A DNA stretch of 64,000 bases from Ailanthus altissimus (GCA_946807835.1 OX327684.1:33168501-33232500), one strand, 5' to 3'; counted from the first letter of the stretch, positions 24,906 to 38,479 are shown. Notes: generated from the letters alone by a model not told the origin. Numbers and translations: made by a program.

Positions 24906-25903
24906 CAATTAATGGAAGACACTTCCTAAATGAGGCTATAAGTTACTAGGTAAAGACAGCGACAAGCCAACCATGCCTAAAAATGGTAAAATGAACGACA
25001 ATCATTAGGACCAGAAAACGTAAGGAAAACCAAAACAAGAAAAATACAGACAAAAGGCTAGTAGCAAAGCCTAAACAAGCCCCAGAAAAATAAAACTGAA
25101 GAGAATAAACCAAAAAGAGAATAAAATGACATACCCAAAAGAACTAAAGAAAGTTGGAGTCGAGAACGACGGAGATGAAATCACCAGATCAAGAACGCGC
25201 CTTCGATAATGGAGAAGCAATGATAACACAACAGGGTGACAATAGAAAATTAGAAATGAGTGATAAAATGTACAAAACGAAAAAGAATGTGACTATTTAT
25301 AGGCAGTAATAAAATGATCTAAGCCATTAAAAATTAAAATGAACGAACGAGATCAACGAGAAAAGTGGAAAGACGCCTGGTACCAGAGACGTAATGCCTC
25401 AGATCCCCAGGTGTAATAAAAACGCGTCTCTTTAGAAGGCTGTAACTCAGGCTGTTAATCCAAACAGATCGGACGGCCCGGGGGACTTCAGTTAGTTAAA
25501 CTTCACTCAGAAAGAGAGAAAAACACGACACTTGGGTCGTAGCTACTATCAATTGCACAATCGGAAGAAGATCAACAGCTGACAATGAAGAGACTGTTGC
25601 GGGAATCAAGGATGACGTTTGAAGAGACCTGCATGGAATTTGAAGGTTTTAGGAGAAACCTCCATTACGTGGCGATGACCCTTCAGATCACCATGATATC
25701 ACCATAATAACCCTCCCCCGCTCTAACATTTCCAAAATCCACTAGATCACGCGATTGCTCTCGGGGAGCAAATTAGATCGGCTCGAGCAAAAAATACAAC
25801 ATAAGAAAAGATGGAGTGAAGGGCCCGAGGAGCAATATAAGCCGATCAGACCAGAATAGAGCTTTTAGTTTTGATAAATCAAAATTGGAAACTGGCGGAT
25901 TCC

Positions 25904-26914
25904 TGTTTTCCCCTGAAAATCTCCATCTTCCTACCTTCGGGCTCGAGGCCTCTGAATTCAACTGAGGCTGACCCCTGAAAGCCTAACCAGACGTTCCCTT
26001 CAAAAAGGCCATTCTCCTCTTAAAAAGTTCGCTAGAATTTGCACAATGAGTCCAATCCAAATACAAGCCTAGGAGCAATGGCCAATGGCCCAAAACTCGA
26101 CAGAGAAACGACAGAGAACCGGTTCGGACTCGGGGGATCTGGTTAGAAAGTAAGAAAACCTGTTCGACCTTTACTTACCTGAACACTACCACGCCCGAGT
26201 AGGTATTGACTGTATTGCACAGCTTCGCTCGTAGGAATTTCGCGTCAACATCAAATCAGTAAGGTAGGGTCGTTCAAGATCTGACCCGAGCAAACTGAAA
26301 TAAGCCTTACCTAAACCAAAACCGCCAGCGGAGACAAACCCGAGAATATACTTAACACATCAGAAGAAAAATCTAACGTGCGATAAGAACGGGGTTAAAA
26401 AATCTGCAGAAGAATATTCGACATATATCAGGGGCACAATAAGAAAATATTTGGCGTGTGTCAGAAGTGTAACAGAAAAAATTCGGCGCAAGATAAAAAT
26501 ACTGTAGAGAAAAGCCCAAAAAAACTCATGAAAGACAATTACTATAAAAAGGGAAAGAGGAAGACATTGAGAGGATGATGAAAAAATCCCGAAAGAATAG
26601 AAAATAAGAAAAAGGGAAAAGAGTGTATTTTCCCCGGTCCCCAGCATCATTTTTTAATCTTGTCTTGTCATATTTTGAGAGAGAGAACCTCCTTTTTGAC
26701 TTAAGCATCGGAGTATCTTCGCCGTAATTTATCCCAGTGAAACCACCGTCGAGCTTGTATTCGTATTTTCTTTACAAGCTGCCCACAACTTGCGGCGAAG
26801 AGGAAGTCTAAACCCATGCTATCCACTTCTGTCGAGACGAGACCCAAGTTTAATTCTCCATTATAAATAAATTTAAAATTCGTTGATCCAAAAAGTCATT
26901 TTTTCAAGTCAACA
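25904..26914 (+). repeat. 3' LTR
   Basis: About 1011 bp from TGTTTTCCCCTGAAAATC to AAGTCAACA, homologous to 17456-18459 and followed by GATGT. A polypurine tract upstream is weak (AAAATTGGAAACTGGCGG), consistent with an old, degraded copy. Confidence 0.85.
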
Positions 26915-26919
26915 GATGT

Positions 26920-27835
26920 AATTCAATTTAAACCAAAAAAATAAATTAATAAAAATAATAAAAAGCTCAAAACGAATCACTTTAAATATCAATTAATTTC
27001 ACTTTTAAAAAAATAAGTTCATAATTAATTCGAACCGAAATTAATTATGCTCACGCCTAATCATTAATTCACAACACATTATCAAAATTTAAAACTCATT
27101 ATTATTGATCAATACACACATATATATGTGTATATATAAACACATATACATATATATTATAGTTTGTCATATAAGGTTTATACTCAGGGTAAACTGCATT
27201 AAATTTTACAATGTTTATTTGAAATTTTTATTTATAAATAATTTAACATAAAATGTTGCAAATATGTGAATGGTACATTTGAGTTAAAAGAATATCAAAA
27301 TTGATGTTAGAGGGATAAAATTATATTTAGGTATAATAGTTTCAGATTTTACAAAAATTAATGTTAATAAATATATCATTATGATTTTTAATTTATTATA
27401 ATAGGGGTTTTATATTTTATATTTTGTTGACAGGAAAACATGGTGATTTGATCAGAACTTTTAATAAAGTGTAAATATAATGACAATTCTAGTCCTTTGT
27501 TGGTGGACTGTTAAAGCAAGTATTCAATGGTTTTATATTTTGTATTTATTAGTTTATGACTTTTAATAGTTTAAAACTTAATACTGTCGATATTATTTTA
27601 TTTTTTAAATTAAATTTTTTTTATCTACTTAGTATTGATTTTAAGTATATGTTGGTTTAAGAATTAAGGTAAAATGTTACAAATCTTGAATCAACAAGTC
27701 CTTCTCATAATTAGAACAAAATGTTACAAATCTACTATCATCAAATTCTACTCCTAATTAGACGAGGCAAATGAAGATCAAACTTTCAAATTTATCACAA
27801 TAACGACTAAGTTAATTTTTTAAAAAACAATTATT
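26920..27835. repeat. segmental duplication unit B, right part
   Basis: Continues unit B after the LTR element, matching 15365-16225 of unit A (shared words include ATTAATTCACAACACATTAT and GACGAGGCAAATGAAG-like). It ends near 27835. Confidence 0.78.
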
Positions 27836-28819
27836 TATTTTAGGATCATGACGTATAGCTACGTTAGTCATCGACCATTAGATTTAGAACACCACCACCT
27901 CGACAAAAGCCAACCTTAATCATTGGGTCCCTAATCGAGGCCTAAACCATTGAAGTCTGAACCAGAGAGGTCCGCACAGGCACAGGGCACCTGCGTGCTC
28001 TGGCCTAGCTGGCTAGCCAGACAGCCAGACGAAGAGAGTCCCAGAATCCCAGGCAGATAGACGCCGTTCCTCTCACCGTGACTAAGACAACGAAGAAGAT
28101 TGATCTTGCAAGCTAACCGTAATGTTTCGCCACCGTCACCTACGTACTCGAAAAGATGCACTCACGTGCAAACGTAGCACAAAAATCCCACGCTACCTTT
28201 CGTTTCGCGCTTTCCACGACACAATTTTCCTCGCGCTCCCTCGCCCTCCAAATATTTGGAGCCAAAACACGTCATAATTGTGTGGACCCCACCTTACCCC
28301 TTCCTTATTTTAACTAATTAATTTATTAAATATAATAACTGTTTTATATAAATGTAAATTTTTTTATGTTTTAAAAATATATAATATAACCACTGTAATT
28401 GTGCTTCTGTAGAACTCGTCGTAAGACAAAACAGATCCCCCGGTGCCTCTCACACAGCTAAAATCTTACCACCGCCGAGCCGTCGGCTTTCTCAGAAAAT
28501 TATATAATTTTGCAGCGAAAATTGAACTAAGTCTCTTAGCTACCAATTCGGCGTTTGCGATTCACAATTCTTGTTTCAATTCTCTCTATTTCGCTTCTTA
28601 ATGCAAACAGAAACGTCTGGATTTTGCAAGTCTTCTGCGCCGGTGCCGCAAATTAGGGTTTCGCTTCGTATTATAGGGTTAGGGTTTTAACACTAAGAAA
28701 TTGAATTGTACGGAAACACAAGCACGCGGCAGTAAGCCGTCGGCTTTAGATACTGTGAGTATATTATATTTCGTCTTGGATGGAAAAATTAGGGTTTCTT
28801 TTGAAGGGACTTTGACAAT
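27836..28819 (+). promoter_or_regulatory. upstream region and 5' leader of the ATX gene
   Basis: No gene is seen here. The 28.42-28.82 kb part is GC-richer and pyrimidine-rich, with TAGGGTTTCG and TAGGGTTAGGGTTTT (reverse telo-box words) at about 28652-28688. A small direct repeat of GCCGTCGGCTTT occurs near 28481 and 28736. This fits an untranslated leader. A TATA box is not obvious. Confidence 0.5.
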
Positions 28820-31800
28820 ATGATAATAAAACGACCTTCGAAACTCGAAATGCCGAATCCACAACATAGCAAGATTGGAGACTCTTGTTACGAGGACGAA
28901 ACCGCTGACGAGTATGCTGACGTGGCAAATCCGAAGAAACGAAGAAGAAGAGACGGCGTCAATTATAATCAAAACCTAATGCATGTTGACGTTGACGACT
29001 TTAGCAGCGGTTCAGGTTCATGGGTTAGCGAGGGTGCCTCGTATTGGGACCCCAAATTGGAACCTGATTCGAAGCATTTTAATTATAAAGGCAGAGTCAC
29101 AAAACGGAGCTCTGGCAGGTATCCGCCTCCGGTAATGAAATCGTCGAAACGAAAGACTCAATTACTTCCTTCCAGATACGATGACTCGGTTCTTGTTGTC
29201 GGTGACACGGATTCCAGCTTCGACGAAGATGACGATGTTGATATTATAGAAGAGAACGATATTTTGGAGAAGAAGTATAATGGAATGGGTTATTCGAGGG
29301 ATAAGTGTACGCTTGGAAGTTCAAATTATTATGGAGGATATAACGGTTTTGATCCGAGAGAGTATTTGGTTTCTCGCCGCTCTGTTATGCCTCTGCATAA
29401 TGTGAGTTCTCTGCCATTAGCAGGTAATAAACAGTTTATGCCGGAGTTTAATTCCAGGAGTTCGGAGAGATTGGCGAAAGAGAAAGGGAAAAAGAAGAAG
29501 GATGTGTATAAGCCGGAGGATTTTGCTTTGGGTGATTTGGTTTGGGCTAAATGTGGGAGGACATATCCAGCTTGGCCGGCTGTTGTAATTGATCCCGTTG
29601 TGCAAGCTCCCGAAGCTGTTTTGAGATGCCATATTCCTAATGCCATTTGTGTTATGTTTTTTGGCTACTCAAAGAATGGAACGCAAAGGGTATTTATTTT
29701 TGTCTTGATATTTCTGTCTCAAGTTTTGCTAATTGCTTAATGAATGATCATCTGTTTTCACTTATATTTCCTTGCGAATGATAATGATGGGCAGGACTAT
29801 GGATGGGTGAAACAAGGGATGATATTCCCCTTTGCAGAATTTATGGACAGGTGTGTTTATTACAATTTTGGATGATTTTACAATATTTTTATTTATTTGA
29901 GTATGAACAGTTTTCTTAATTTTCTGCTTGTCTAGGTTTCGGGAGCCAGCCCAATTGCACAAGAGCAAGCTCAGTGGATTTCATACGGCAGTAGAGGAGG
30001 CGATTTTGGCAGAAAATGGTTTTATGGATGTAAACCTTGGGATTGGGCAAATTGATCCAGAAGCTTATATCTGCAGAGTTCAAGAAGCTACAGGTTCAAG
30101 TCAGGATATGGAATATTACTCTGAGAACCAGGCAATTTTCTTTAGAATCCACTTTCTCCTTTTTCTTTCATGTCTGGTTTCATGATTTTAGTATTTCCTG
30201 GTACATTTGAATTTAATGGGTCATGTTAGTTACAAGGCTGTAATAACTATTCAAAATATCAGAGATAAGACATGCTAGAAGTTATTTGCTTCGTACTTAT
30301 TAGTAGGTTATTTAGGGTTTGGTTCTGTCCGTTTCTGGCTTGCTATTTTCTGCGGAACTTCCTTGCTTTAATAGGTTACCAAGAATAAACTGCGAAGAAC
30401 TGCAGAGAAAAGCTGGTATTTTAATTTGTTCTTGAATTTCCCATATGTTGTCTGTGGTGCAAAAATATAGTCTCATTCACTTTTCCCATGTGTAAATTTT
30501 AATGGAGCTTTGATATCTTGACACTTACTAGTTCTTATCTTATTTGCCAGAGCCATATTGAACACCAGATACTATACTGTGAATGGAATAAAGCCATTTA
30601 CTATTTCTATTGGTTGGTTATGCATGTCAAAATTCTGCTTATTCCTAAGACTTATTATGCAATACTCATGTACCTTTTGAATTCTTTTTTCCAACTGTGA
30701 CTTTGGATTATTAGATAATATTTTTCAGTCAATAATGATCCCAAAGTTTTATAGACCTTTTGGATTCTTTTTTCCAACTGTGACTTTGGATTATTAGATA
30801 ATATTTTTTAGTAAATAATAATCACAAAGTTTTGTAGTTGGGTAATGAGAATTCATTTGTTTAATCAACTCCTGCAGAATGCATGTTATAAGGATGCAAG
30901 AGTTTGTGATGGTTGTGGCTTAATCCGACCGTGCAAAATGAGGAGAATGAAAGGCTTGGTATCTGAAACCCAGTTTTTATGCAAACATTGTGCTAAGGTT
31001 CATGGCAAACTCTATATTAATGAACTTTATTTCACATAAGTATAACATGCATTTCTTTCTTTTCATTGATGAAAGGGGATAGAGTGAACCTTTTTTTTCT
31101 TCGTATTCTCTCTTTCTGCAGTTGCAAAAATCAAAACAGTATTGTGGCATATGCAAGAAAATTTGGCACCATTCAGATGGTGGGAATTGGGTGAGATTAT
31201 AACCAATTACAATCACTCTTGCAATGCTTGTTAATGAACAATTGAATGATTTGAGAAATAATTCTTGTTAACTCTTTGGATCAGGTATGCTGTGATGGTT
31301 GTAATGTTTGGGTGCATGCAGAATGTGACAAAATTTCAAGCAAACTTTTCAAGGTGCATATATGATACCTAATTCATAATTTTATGTTTATGTTTATTTA
31401 TGTTAAGTTAATTTATCAAGTTCACGGAGATGGGGAGGTTGCTGATTTTATTATCATGTGAAGGATCTGGAGCACATTGATTATTATTGCCCCGATTGCA
31501 AAGAAAGGCTCAAATTTGAATCATCATATATAGAAAAGTGGCAGCCAGGTGTCATGTATGTCAACTTTATCTCCTTCCTTTCTTCAGTTTGTTTTACAGA
31601 AATGTGCATGTTTAACTTTGGATGTGTATTGTGGATGTTATCCATGATGTGAAGTTGTGAGACTAATACCATTGCAATATTCTTTAAGCAGGCCTATAGA
31701 AAATAATGGAAAGATGGTGCTACCTGACCAAATACTAGTAGTATGCAATGACGTGGAAGGAGCATATATTCCAAAACTTCATTTGTAAGCCGGCAAAATT

Positions 31801-34800
31801 TATTAATATCATTGATAGGTTAAAGTAGACTGTTAAAATTTTATTCTTTTTGTTAAAACATCAAACTATAAATTGCAATCACTGGTACTCTCTCTTTCTC
31901 TCCTCCTCCCAATTCATTTTCCTTTTAATGTTTGTGATCCTTCATTTCTTCCTGTTGTCAATGTGTGTCTTTTGATAACTATGTATATTTCAAATATCTG
32001 TGTGGTACTTTCTTTTACAAAACTATTGTTTATATTCATGTTCAATGACTGCTTTAAATTATTCGACTTGGTTGTAGTAGGAAATTCTGGTTACTCTATT
32101 ATGGTTTTAAGCAAATTTTTAGGTGATTTCAATATTTCATTCCAAATATGAGTTGAATTAAGCTGCTTGTGTTTCCTTTTTTCTTTAGAGTTATGTGTAG
32201 GTGTGGATGTGGGTCGAAGAAGCTAACACTTAGTGAATGGGAACGTCACACCGGATGCAGAGCAAAAAAATGGAAGTATAGTGTGAAAGTCAAGGGAACA
32301 ACGGTACCACTGGAAAAATGGGTTCGTATTGTTTTTCATCTTTGAATCACATTCTCTAGCCCTGTTTTATCACTATTTTAAATTGTTTTAGAGCTTCTGT
32401 TAATTAATAAAAGCTGCTTGCTTAATGTGTTGCTTCATTAGAACTCCTTCAGTTCTTGAAATGATGGCAGTTCTCAGTGGCTATTGCTGATAATGTAGTT
32501 ACCTTAACTAAAGCTGTAGCTTGCTCTATCAGTTTGGGTTTTAACTTGTAACTTTAGTGATGTAGCAATATTTATTGGAAGGATCAAATGTATTGCTTGA
32601 AAATCTCTAATAACTTTTAGCTTACCGAGTTTGATCTTTTCTGGACATAGCATATGATGCTGGTATAATAGCAGTGTTCCCAGATTTTGTGCGAAAGTTT
32701 TGATGGTTTTTAAAGGCTTTTTGTTATGTTTTCTTTAAGTTTATGCTTCCTATATGCCTGATTTCTATTAACATTGTGGCAATGCAGATTGCCGAGTTTA
32801 ATGCTCATGGTATGGACCCGGTGAAATTAGATAAGCGGAAGCTGCTTGCTTTCATGAAAGGTAAGAGTTACATCTTGAAATACATGTTGGTACTATTCTT
32901 TCCTGCTGGGTGTGTGTTTTATATTTTTGTGTTGGACAAGTACTTTCTGTGCGGCTATAGTATTTGGAGACTTATTTTGCTTTCTTGAGCTGCAACAGAG
33001 ACGTATGAGCCTGTTTATGTCAAATGGACAACAGAAAGATGTGCTATCTGCAGATGGGTTGAAGACTGGGACTACAATAAGATTGTTATCTGCAACAGGT
33101 AGTTTCATCTTCGGTTGTTTCTTACGCCAAGTTAGTATATTTTGGGTGGTTAAATGATAGGTTATTTGCTGGTGAGGAAATTATTGATTGTTTTATATAC
33201 TTAAGTGAGAAGTTATTTGCAGGACTGAAAATTGGAGTTTACTTTTTTATTCATAAATTTATCTAAATGGTAATGTTTTTGGTTCAGGTGTCAAATAGCT
33301 GTCCACCAAGAATGCTATGGAGCAACTGATGTTCAGGATTTTACCTCGTGGGTTTGTAGAGCGTGTGAAACACCTGATGCTGAGAGGAGATGTTGCCTTT
33401 GCCCTGTGAAAGGCATGTCATTTAAATTGAATGTTATTATAGTTCTTAACTGTCCGTCTTGTTGGATTACCATGCTTAGATTGCATTATCCGCATACTAA
33501 TGATGTTCTACTTGTCCTTGAAAATGAAAGAAAATTGTGCACTACTGCAAGTTTAAACTTTCTGCATGGTCCTGCAAAACAAAATTATTTGGCCTCTTTC
33601 AGGACTTCGAAACATATTAGTTGGATCCAACTTAATTCAGATGCTGCTGTAGTCATAGATTTATACTTCCAACTTAGTTTCAGTTCACTGGAGCTATTCA
33701 TCAAATATATGTGGATTCTCGTGTTTTCTTAGCAAATGCAAATATGATGATTATGTTTGTCTGCGTATTGTTTGTGTATTCTAAGCATTGATATATTAAA
33801 GTAGTTATGCTTTTCTTGACAAAGTTGGCTCTAGTATTCAATGCTAATCTACCTTATTATATGTTAGAACTTCTTTTTTGATTATGTATCCTAAACAATG
33901 TTAAGTGAAATAGTTCTATCTATATCTGACAAAGGTGGGTCTGGTCGCCAATGCCAGTTTGTCTTATTGTATGTTAAAACTGCTTTTCTAGGGGGGGCGT
34001 TGAAGCCAACTGATGTTGAGACGCTTTGGGTTCATGTTACATGTGCTTGGTTTCGGCCTGAAGTTGGTTTCTTGAATCATGAGAAAATGGAACCTGCAAT
34101 TGGAATTCTTAGGATTCCAACAAATTCATTTTTAAAGGTACGCTGTGGTCATCATGCTTCTGTCTATTTTGCCATATTCTTTTAAAGCATATTTTCATGG
34201 CACTAGAACAGACTGTTTAAGTACTGTGGTTGAGTTGTTGTAATCTTGTAATGATACTTTATCAGCTGATGCATCAAATGCTATATAGTAGGAGGTATGT
34301 GCTTGTTACTGAGGTATTCCTATATATGAACTGCAGAGTTGCATAATCTGTAAGCAAACTCATGGATCGTGCACTCAGTGTTGCAAGTGTGCCACTTATT
34401 TTCACGCAATGTGTGCCTCAAGAGCGGGATATTGCATGGAAGTAAGTCTTATATTGTTCTTTGCTTGCAAACAGATTCTTTGTAAGTTGTAATTTTGTGG
34501 AATATGTTCAGAATTGAAGATAGCAGTTCAGATTACTTTTTTCCCTTCTCTAATACATGATTTTATTATTCAAATATTTTTATTGGTCTTTTGTATTGGA
34601 AAAGAAAGGATGGTTGAACAATGGAAGTTATTTCATTAATCTTAAAAATTGAACTTCAGGTACACTCCCAGGAAAAGAATGGGATACAAATAACAAGAAA
34701 GATGATTTACTGTGCCATTCACAGGTTAGCAAAATTCACTAATACATAATTTTCTTCTACCTCAATCTATCTTGCTTTGGAAGAGAAAAGAATTGTCCTA

Positions 34801-37800
34801 CTTTCTGCACAACCAATGGTTTGGGTTTTTACTTCTTCATACCTTGATTTTGGTACAGGACCCCAAACCCGGATGCCGTTGTAGCTATACATACTCCGAC
34901 AGGGGTTTTTGCTGGCAGAAGCTTGCTTCAGAACCAAAGGGGTTGTTTCCGAGGATCAAGACTGGTTTCAGCTAAGAGAACAGAGGCTCCTGAATCATCA
35001 ATATCAGAGACTAATGAGTTTGAAACTATATCTGCTGCGAGATGCCGTGTTTTCAGAAGATCAAAGAATAAGGTGATAAATTTGGGAGCTTGTAATTTTT
35101 TCCAATGCTTATTCCTTTATGCCTTCTTCAGTCATGCATTTCATTCCCAACAAAGGTCATGTTTGACACCACTTCTGTTTACCTTGTTGCTGACATGGTC
35201 TGATCTCTGTCTCTCTCTTATATCTTATTCTGATTCTTATTCTTGTTTGCAGAGCACAGAAAGGGAGCCGATATTCCACCGACCAATGGGGCCAAGTCAC
35301 CATTCTTTAGATGCAATAATCAGCTTGAGCACATATAAAGTAATATTTCTGGTCTTTGTTATATTTTTCCTCATACTTTCCTCTCGATATTCCTTGGGTT
35401 ATTTGTATATGTTTTGTTGCTTATTATTTTGTGTTAAGGGTTGCAGTTTAGATCAATTTGGGGATTTTAGTGCCCTCGGGGCATTTCTGTTTTTCCTTGT
35501 TTTCTGGCAGTTGTTAGGGTCTTACTGTTTGTATTTAATCTTATATCTTCTCTTGATTAGATGACATAAGGTAGTTTCTGCATCTCATGTGGACTTCTTG
35601 TCCACATTTGGTAATTTTTCTATTCAATATGATTCTGTTTCTTACCACCAAAAAAATGCCATTTTATATTTACACACTTCTGTTGTCTCCAACCAGGAAG
35701 TTGATGAACTTGAGACTTTCTCTTCATTCAAGGAACGACTGTACCACTTACAGGTATGCCATCGTTTTAAATGCTCAATCACTATTGCCTAATTGGAATG
35801 ATCTTAATCTGTTGTTTATTTTTCCTTTCAGAGGACTGAAAACCATCGGGTTTGTTTCGGGAAATCTGGCATACATGGATGGGGCCTCTTCGCACGTAGA
35901 AACATTCAGGAGGGAGAAATGGTACTAAATTCCTATATTTTTTCTGCTGTAATCCATTTATAAACCTTTGAGCTTAAGTACTTAAGTAGACTGGACTTTT
36001 GGTATTATTTCATATAAGATAATTGGTATCTGTTTTCTCATGGGTGATGTGATATTAATACTAGGTGTCTATATCCAGGTCATTGAATATCGTGGTGAGC
36101 AGGTGACACAAAGCATTGCTGATCTAAGGGAGGCACGATATCGAAAAGAAGGCAAAGATTGCTATGTGAGTTTCCTATTTAATATTCCTTTGTACGTGTT
36201 CATGGCGAAGTATTGTCTGTCATAGATTATTTTATTTGATTGGCAATATAACATTAATGTATCTTTATGGTGAGTTGAAGAGGTTGAATTTCTAATTCTG
36301 CTGTAGGTCATCAGCTAGGAGTTAAAAGATAATAATTTATTTATTTTGAAACTTTGGGCTTTTGGGACTTATGAAAGCCTTTTAATATTGTAAGTATGAT
36401 ATGCAAATTATACATGGGAGAAATTAATAAGTATCTTCATCTCTAAAAAAAATTGAAAAAAAAGGTTTCCAAGATCTCTCGGTCTTAGGCAAAGAAGATG
36501 AGATGGTTTATAGTATGGTTTGCCTTTCCTGCAAGTGGGTGCTAGATGTTATACTGCATGAAGAACAAATGGTTGAACTACCAGCTAGATGGTATTCTGC
36601 ATGAAGAACAAATGGTTGAACTACCAATTAATTGGAATGATAGCAGGCTTGCTTTAATCCACCTTGCTTCGCACACAGCTTGTTTTTTGGCAGCACCATT
36701 TTTTATTATTGCTGCATGTTTACTTTTTGTATTCATTATTGCAGCTATTTAAGATCAGTGAAGAAGTGGTAGTTGATGCCACAAATAAAGGGAATATAGC
36801 ACGCCTAATCAACCATTCGGTAAGTTCTTGTTTTTGGAGTTAAACTTCTAGGATTTAGAAACTGAATGTAGAACATTCTCTTTGGCTTCAATAAATATGA
36901 AGCTCATTTCTAAGAGCTAAACCAGTTTCTCATGCCTTGTTTGAACAACCAGTCTAACTTAAGTTGCATAGCCTGAGTCTCAATTTGGTTTGCTTGAGTT
37001 AGGATGGTCAAATTTTGCTGTGACTCAACAGTGTAGATCAATGATACTTATATTAGTGCATGTAATTGTACAGTGGACATGGCACCTTGACTCAAAACTG
37101 AGGTTCCCTGTTTTTCATGGTCTTCTGACGAGTTATCTCAAGTTCTCAAACCTGGGTTACTCCATTGCAATAATTGGACCCCAAGGAAAGAAGGCTTTAT
37201 CATAGGGAGTGAGATTATTATGAGATGCCTGATTTTTATTTGTTCTTGGATCCTCAAAATTTTTGTATGATCAATGTTGGTTTTAGAACCTGAAGTTCTA
37301 ATCCAACTCTACCCATTGATCATGTTATGATAGTCATTCAAATTGCTTCTACTTTCTACATAGGCAATAAAGTTTTCACTCCTTTTATCTATTGTTGTTG
37401 CAACTATTATGTAATGTTTTATAGTCCTAGATCCAATTAGTTCATTTTATGCCCTTTATCGTTTTTATATCCGTCTTATATCAATTAAATTAGACCAAGA
37501 GAATCGATTTTTTCCTTACATGATATGCTATGATAGGAATTAGAAATCGATAGGAGTTTTGGCCATGAGTTTTAGGTCTCCATACATTTACAATGATGAT
37601 TAAAAATTAATTCCTCTTGCTGCAGTGCATGCCCAACTGCTATGCAAGGATCATGAGTGTGGGTGATCGGCAGAGCCGGATAGTTCTTATTGCAAAGACC
37701 AATGTGTCAGCTGGTGATGAACTAACGTAATCTCTCTTTCTCTCTCTTAGTAAGGGTGGTGTTCGTGTGCAAACTTGTTGGGTTAATATTCAAATTCATT

Positions 37801-37959
37801 TATTCATCAATATTTTAAATTTTTGGGTTTTTGGTTGAGGAATAAACGTATTCAATTTTGTTTAACAGGTATGACTACTTATTTGATCCGGATGAGCATG
37901 ATGAATTGAAAGTCCCTTGCCTATGTAAAGCTCCCAACTGTCGGTTGTTTATGAATTAG
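28820..37959 (+). CDS. ATX3: histone H3-lysine-4 methyltransferase, ATX3/4/5 group
   Basis: Trithorax-type nuclear enzyme that methylates histone H3 lysine 4. Twenty-three exons join in phase to 1037 residues, the usual size: 28820-29689, 29795-29850, 29936-30131, 30878-30997, 31122-31190, 31285-31353, 31464-31555, 31692-31784, 32189-32321, 32788-32860, 32999-33098, 33288-33412, 33992-34137, 34337-34441, 34660-34724, 34859-35072, 35253-35339, 35697-35753, 35832-35921, 36079-36165, 36745-36819, 37626-37726, 37869-37959. Domains: PWWP from about residue 234 ([15 protein letters not shown]); PHD at about 386-482 ([22 protein letters not shown]); extended PHD at about 602-770 (CLCPVKGGALKP); SET at about 893-1020 with NHSCMPNC at about 972-979; post-SET ending CRLFMN. 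Introns 3 and 12 need GC donors. The ATX3 symbol rests on the remembered Arabidopsis neighbours (RMF, ATG6); by sequence alone ATX4 or ATX5 is equally possible. Confidence 0.93.
30672..30838. repeat. 83-bp tandem duplication in ATX intron 3
   Basis: Two copies starting ACCTTTTGRATTCTTTTTTC, offset by 83 bp, with a few substitutions. It lies shortly before the intron 3 acceptor, inside the GC-AG intron. Confidence 0.85.
36541..36626. repeat. 43-bp tandem duplication in ATX intron 20
   Basis: GCTAGATG, then about 35 bp (ATGAAGAACAAATGGTTGAA...), repeated exactly twice with period 43 and two mismatches. The period is not a multiple of three and the copies sit within the intron, so the protein is unaffected. 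Confidence 0.85.
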
Positions 37960-38073
37960 GTTACTGTATATCTGCAAAGATCATCTTTGAGCTCACTGTG
38001 AATCTCACATTGGCCAATTAGCTTGTAATTTCTTTTACATATTTAGCCATTTATTTTGTAATTCTTTAGAAGC

Positions 38074-38079
38074 AATAAA
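38074..38079 (+). terminator. polyadenylation signal of the ATX gene
   Basis: AATAAA 115 nt after the stop codon, preceded by T-rich and TGTAA-like upstream elements (TTTTGTAATTC). It is the likely 3'-end signal. Confidence 0.5.
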
Positions 38080-38479
38080 ATGCAAATACATCAATCACCA
38101 GCTGTTTAGTGGTGGCATTTTTGTAAATTGATGCTAGCCTTCCTACAATCTATTTTATAGTAATGTAGGGTAGTGATTTCGGTTTCAGAAAAAAAAAAGA
38201 AGGAAAAATTAGGGAATTTTAATTTGGTCCGGTGAATATTAGAAGCTGACATTTGAATGTCTCAACCTATCAGCACATTTTTTTTCTTCCCTGTAAACAA
38301 TAAAAGTATAATATGCACATTAATTATCAAAATTATTATTAAATTTAATTAATTTATTTACTTTGTATTAATCACGCGGGTAGATAACCATTTTAAAAAA
38401 AAAAAATTAGGGTAAAAAATATATAGACCTCTGAAGTTTTTGTAATTTGGTAAAAGAGAGAAAAAAAGATCCCCTGTTT

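Larger units (their letters stand above)
17456..26914 (+). mobile_element. non-autonomous LTR retrotransposon without recognisable pol
   Basis: A 9.46-kb insertion bounded by direct LTRs (17456-18459 and 25904-26914) that start TG and end CA. The flanks are GATTT and GATGT, a 5-bp duplication with one mismatch. The element splits segmental unit B; unit A supplies the uninterrupted site near 15360. Just inside the left LTR is a primer-binding-like word, GCGCCGTCTGTGGGAA, of the kind I recall from plant Ty3/gypsy elements (Tat-like), so sense is plus. Without the nested solo LTR the interior is about 5.3 kb. It holds a gag-like remnant, a minisatellite and a decayed antisense ORF, and I find no protease, reverse transcriptase or integrase. 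The LTRs differ at many positions, so the insertion is old. Confidence 0.85.

Noticed and set aside
28860..29646. Minus-strand frames opposite ATX exon 1
   Set aside because: Shadows of the real exon. The plus strand gives the PWWP domain and joins in phase to 22 further exons.
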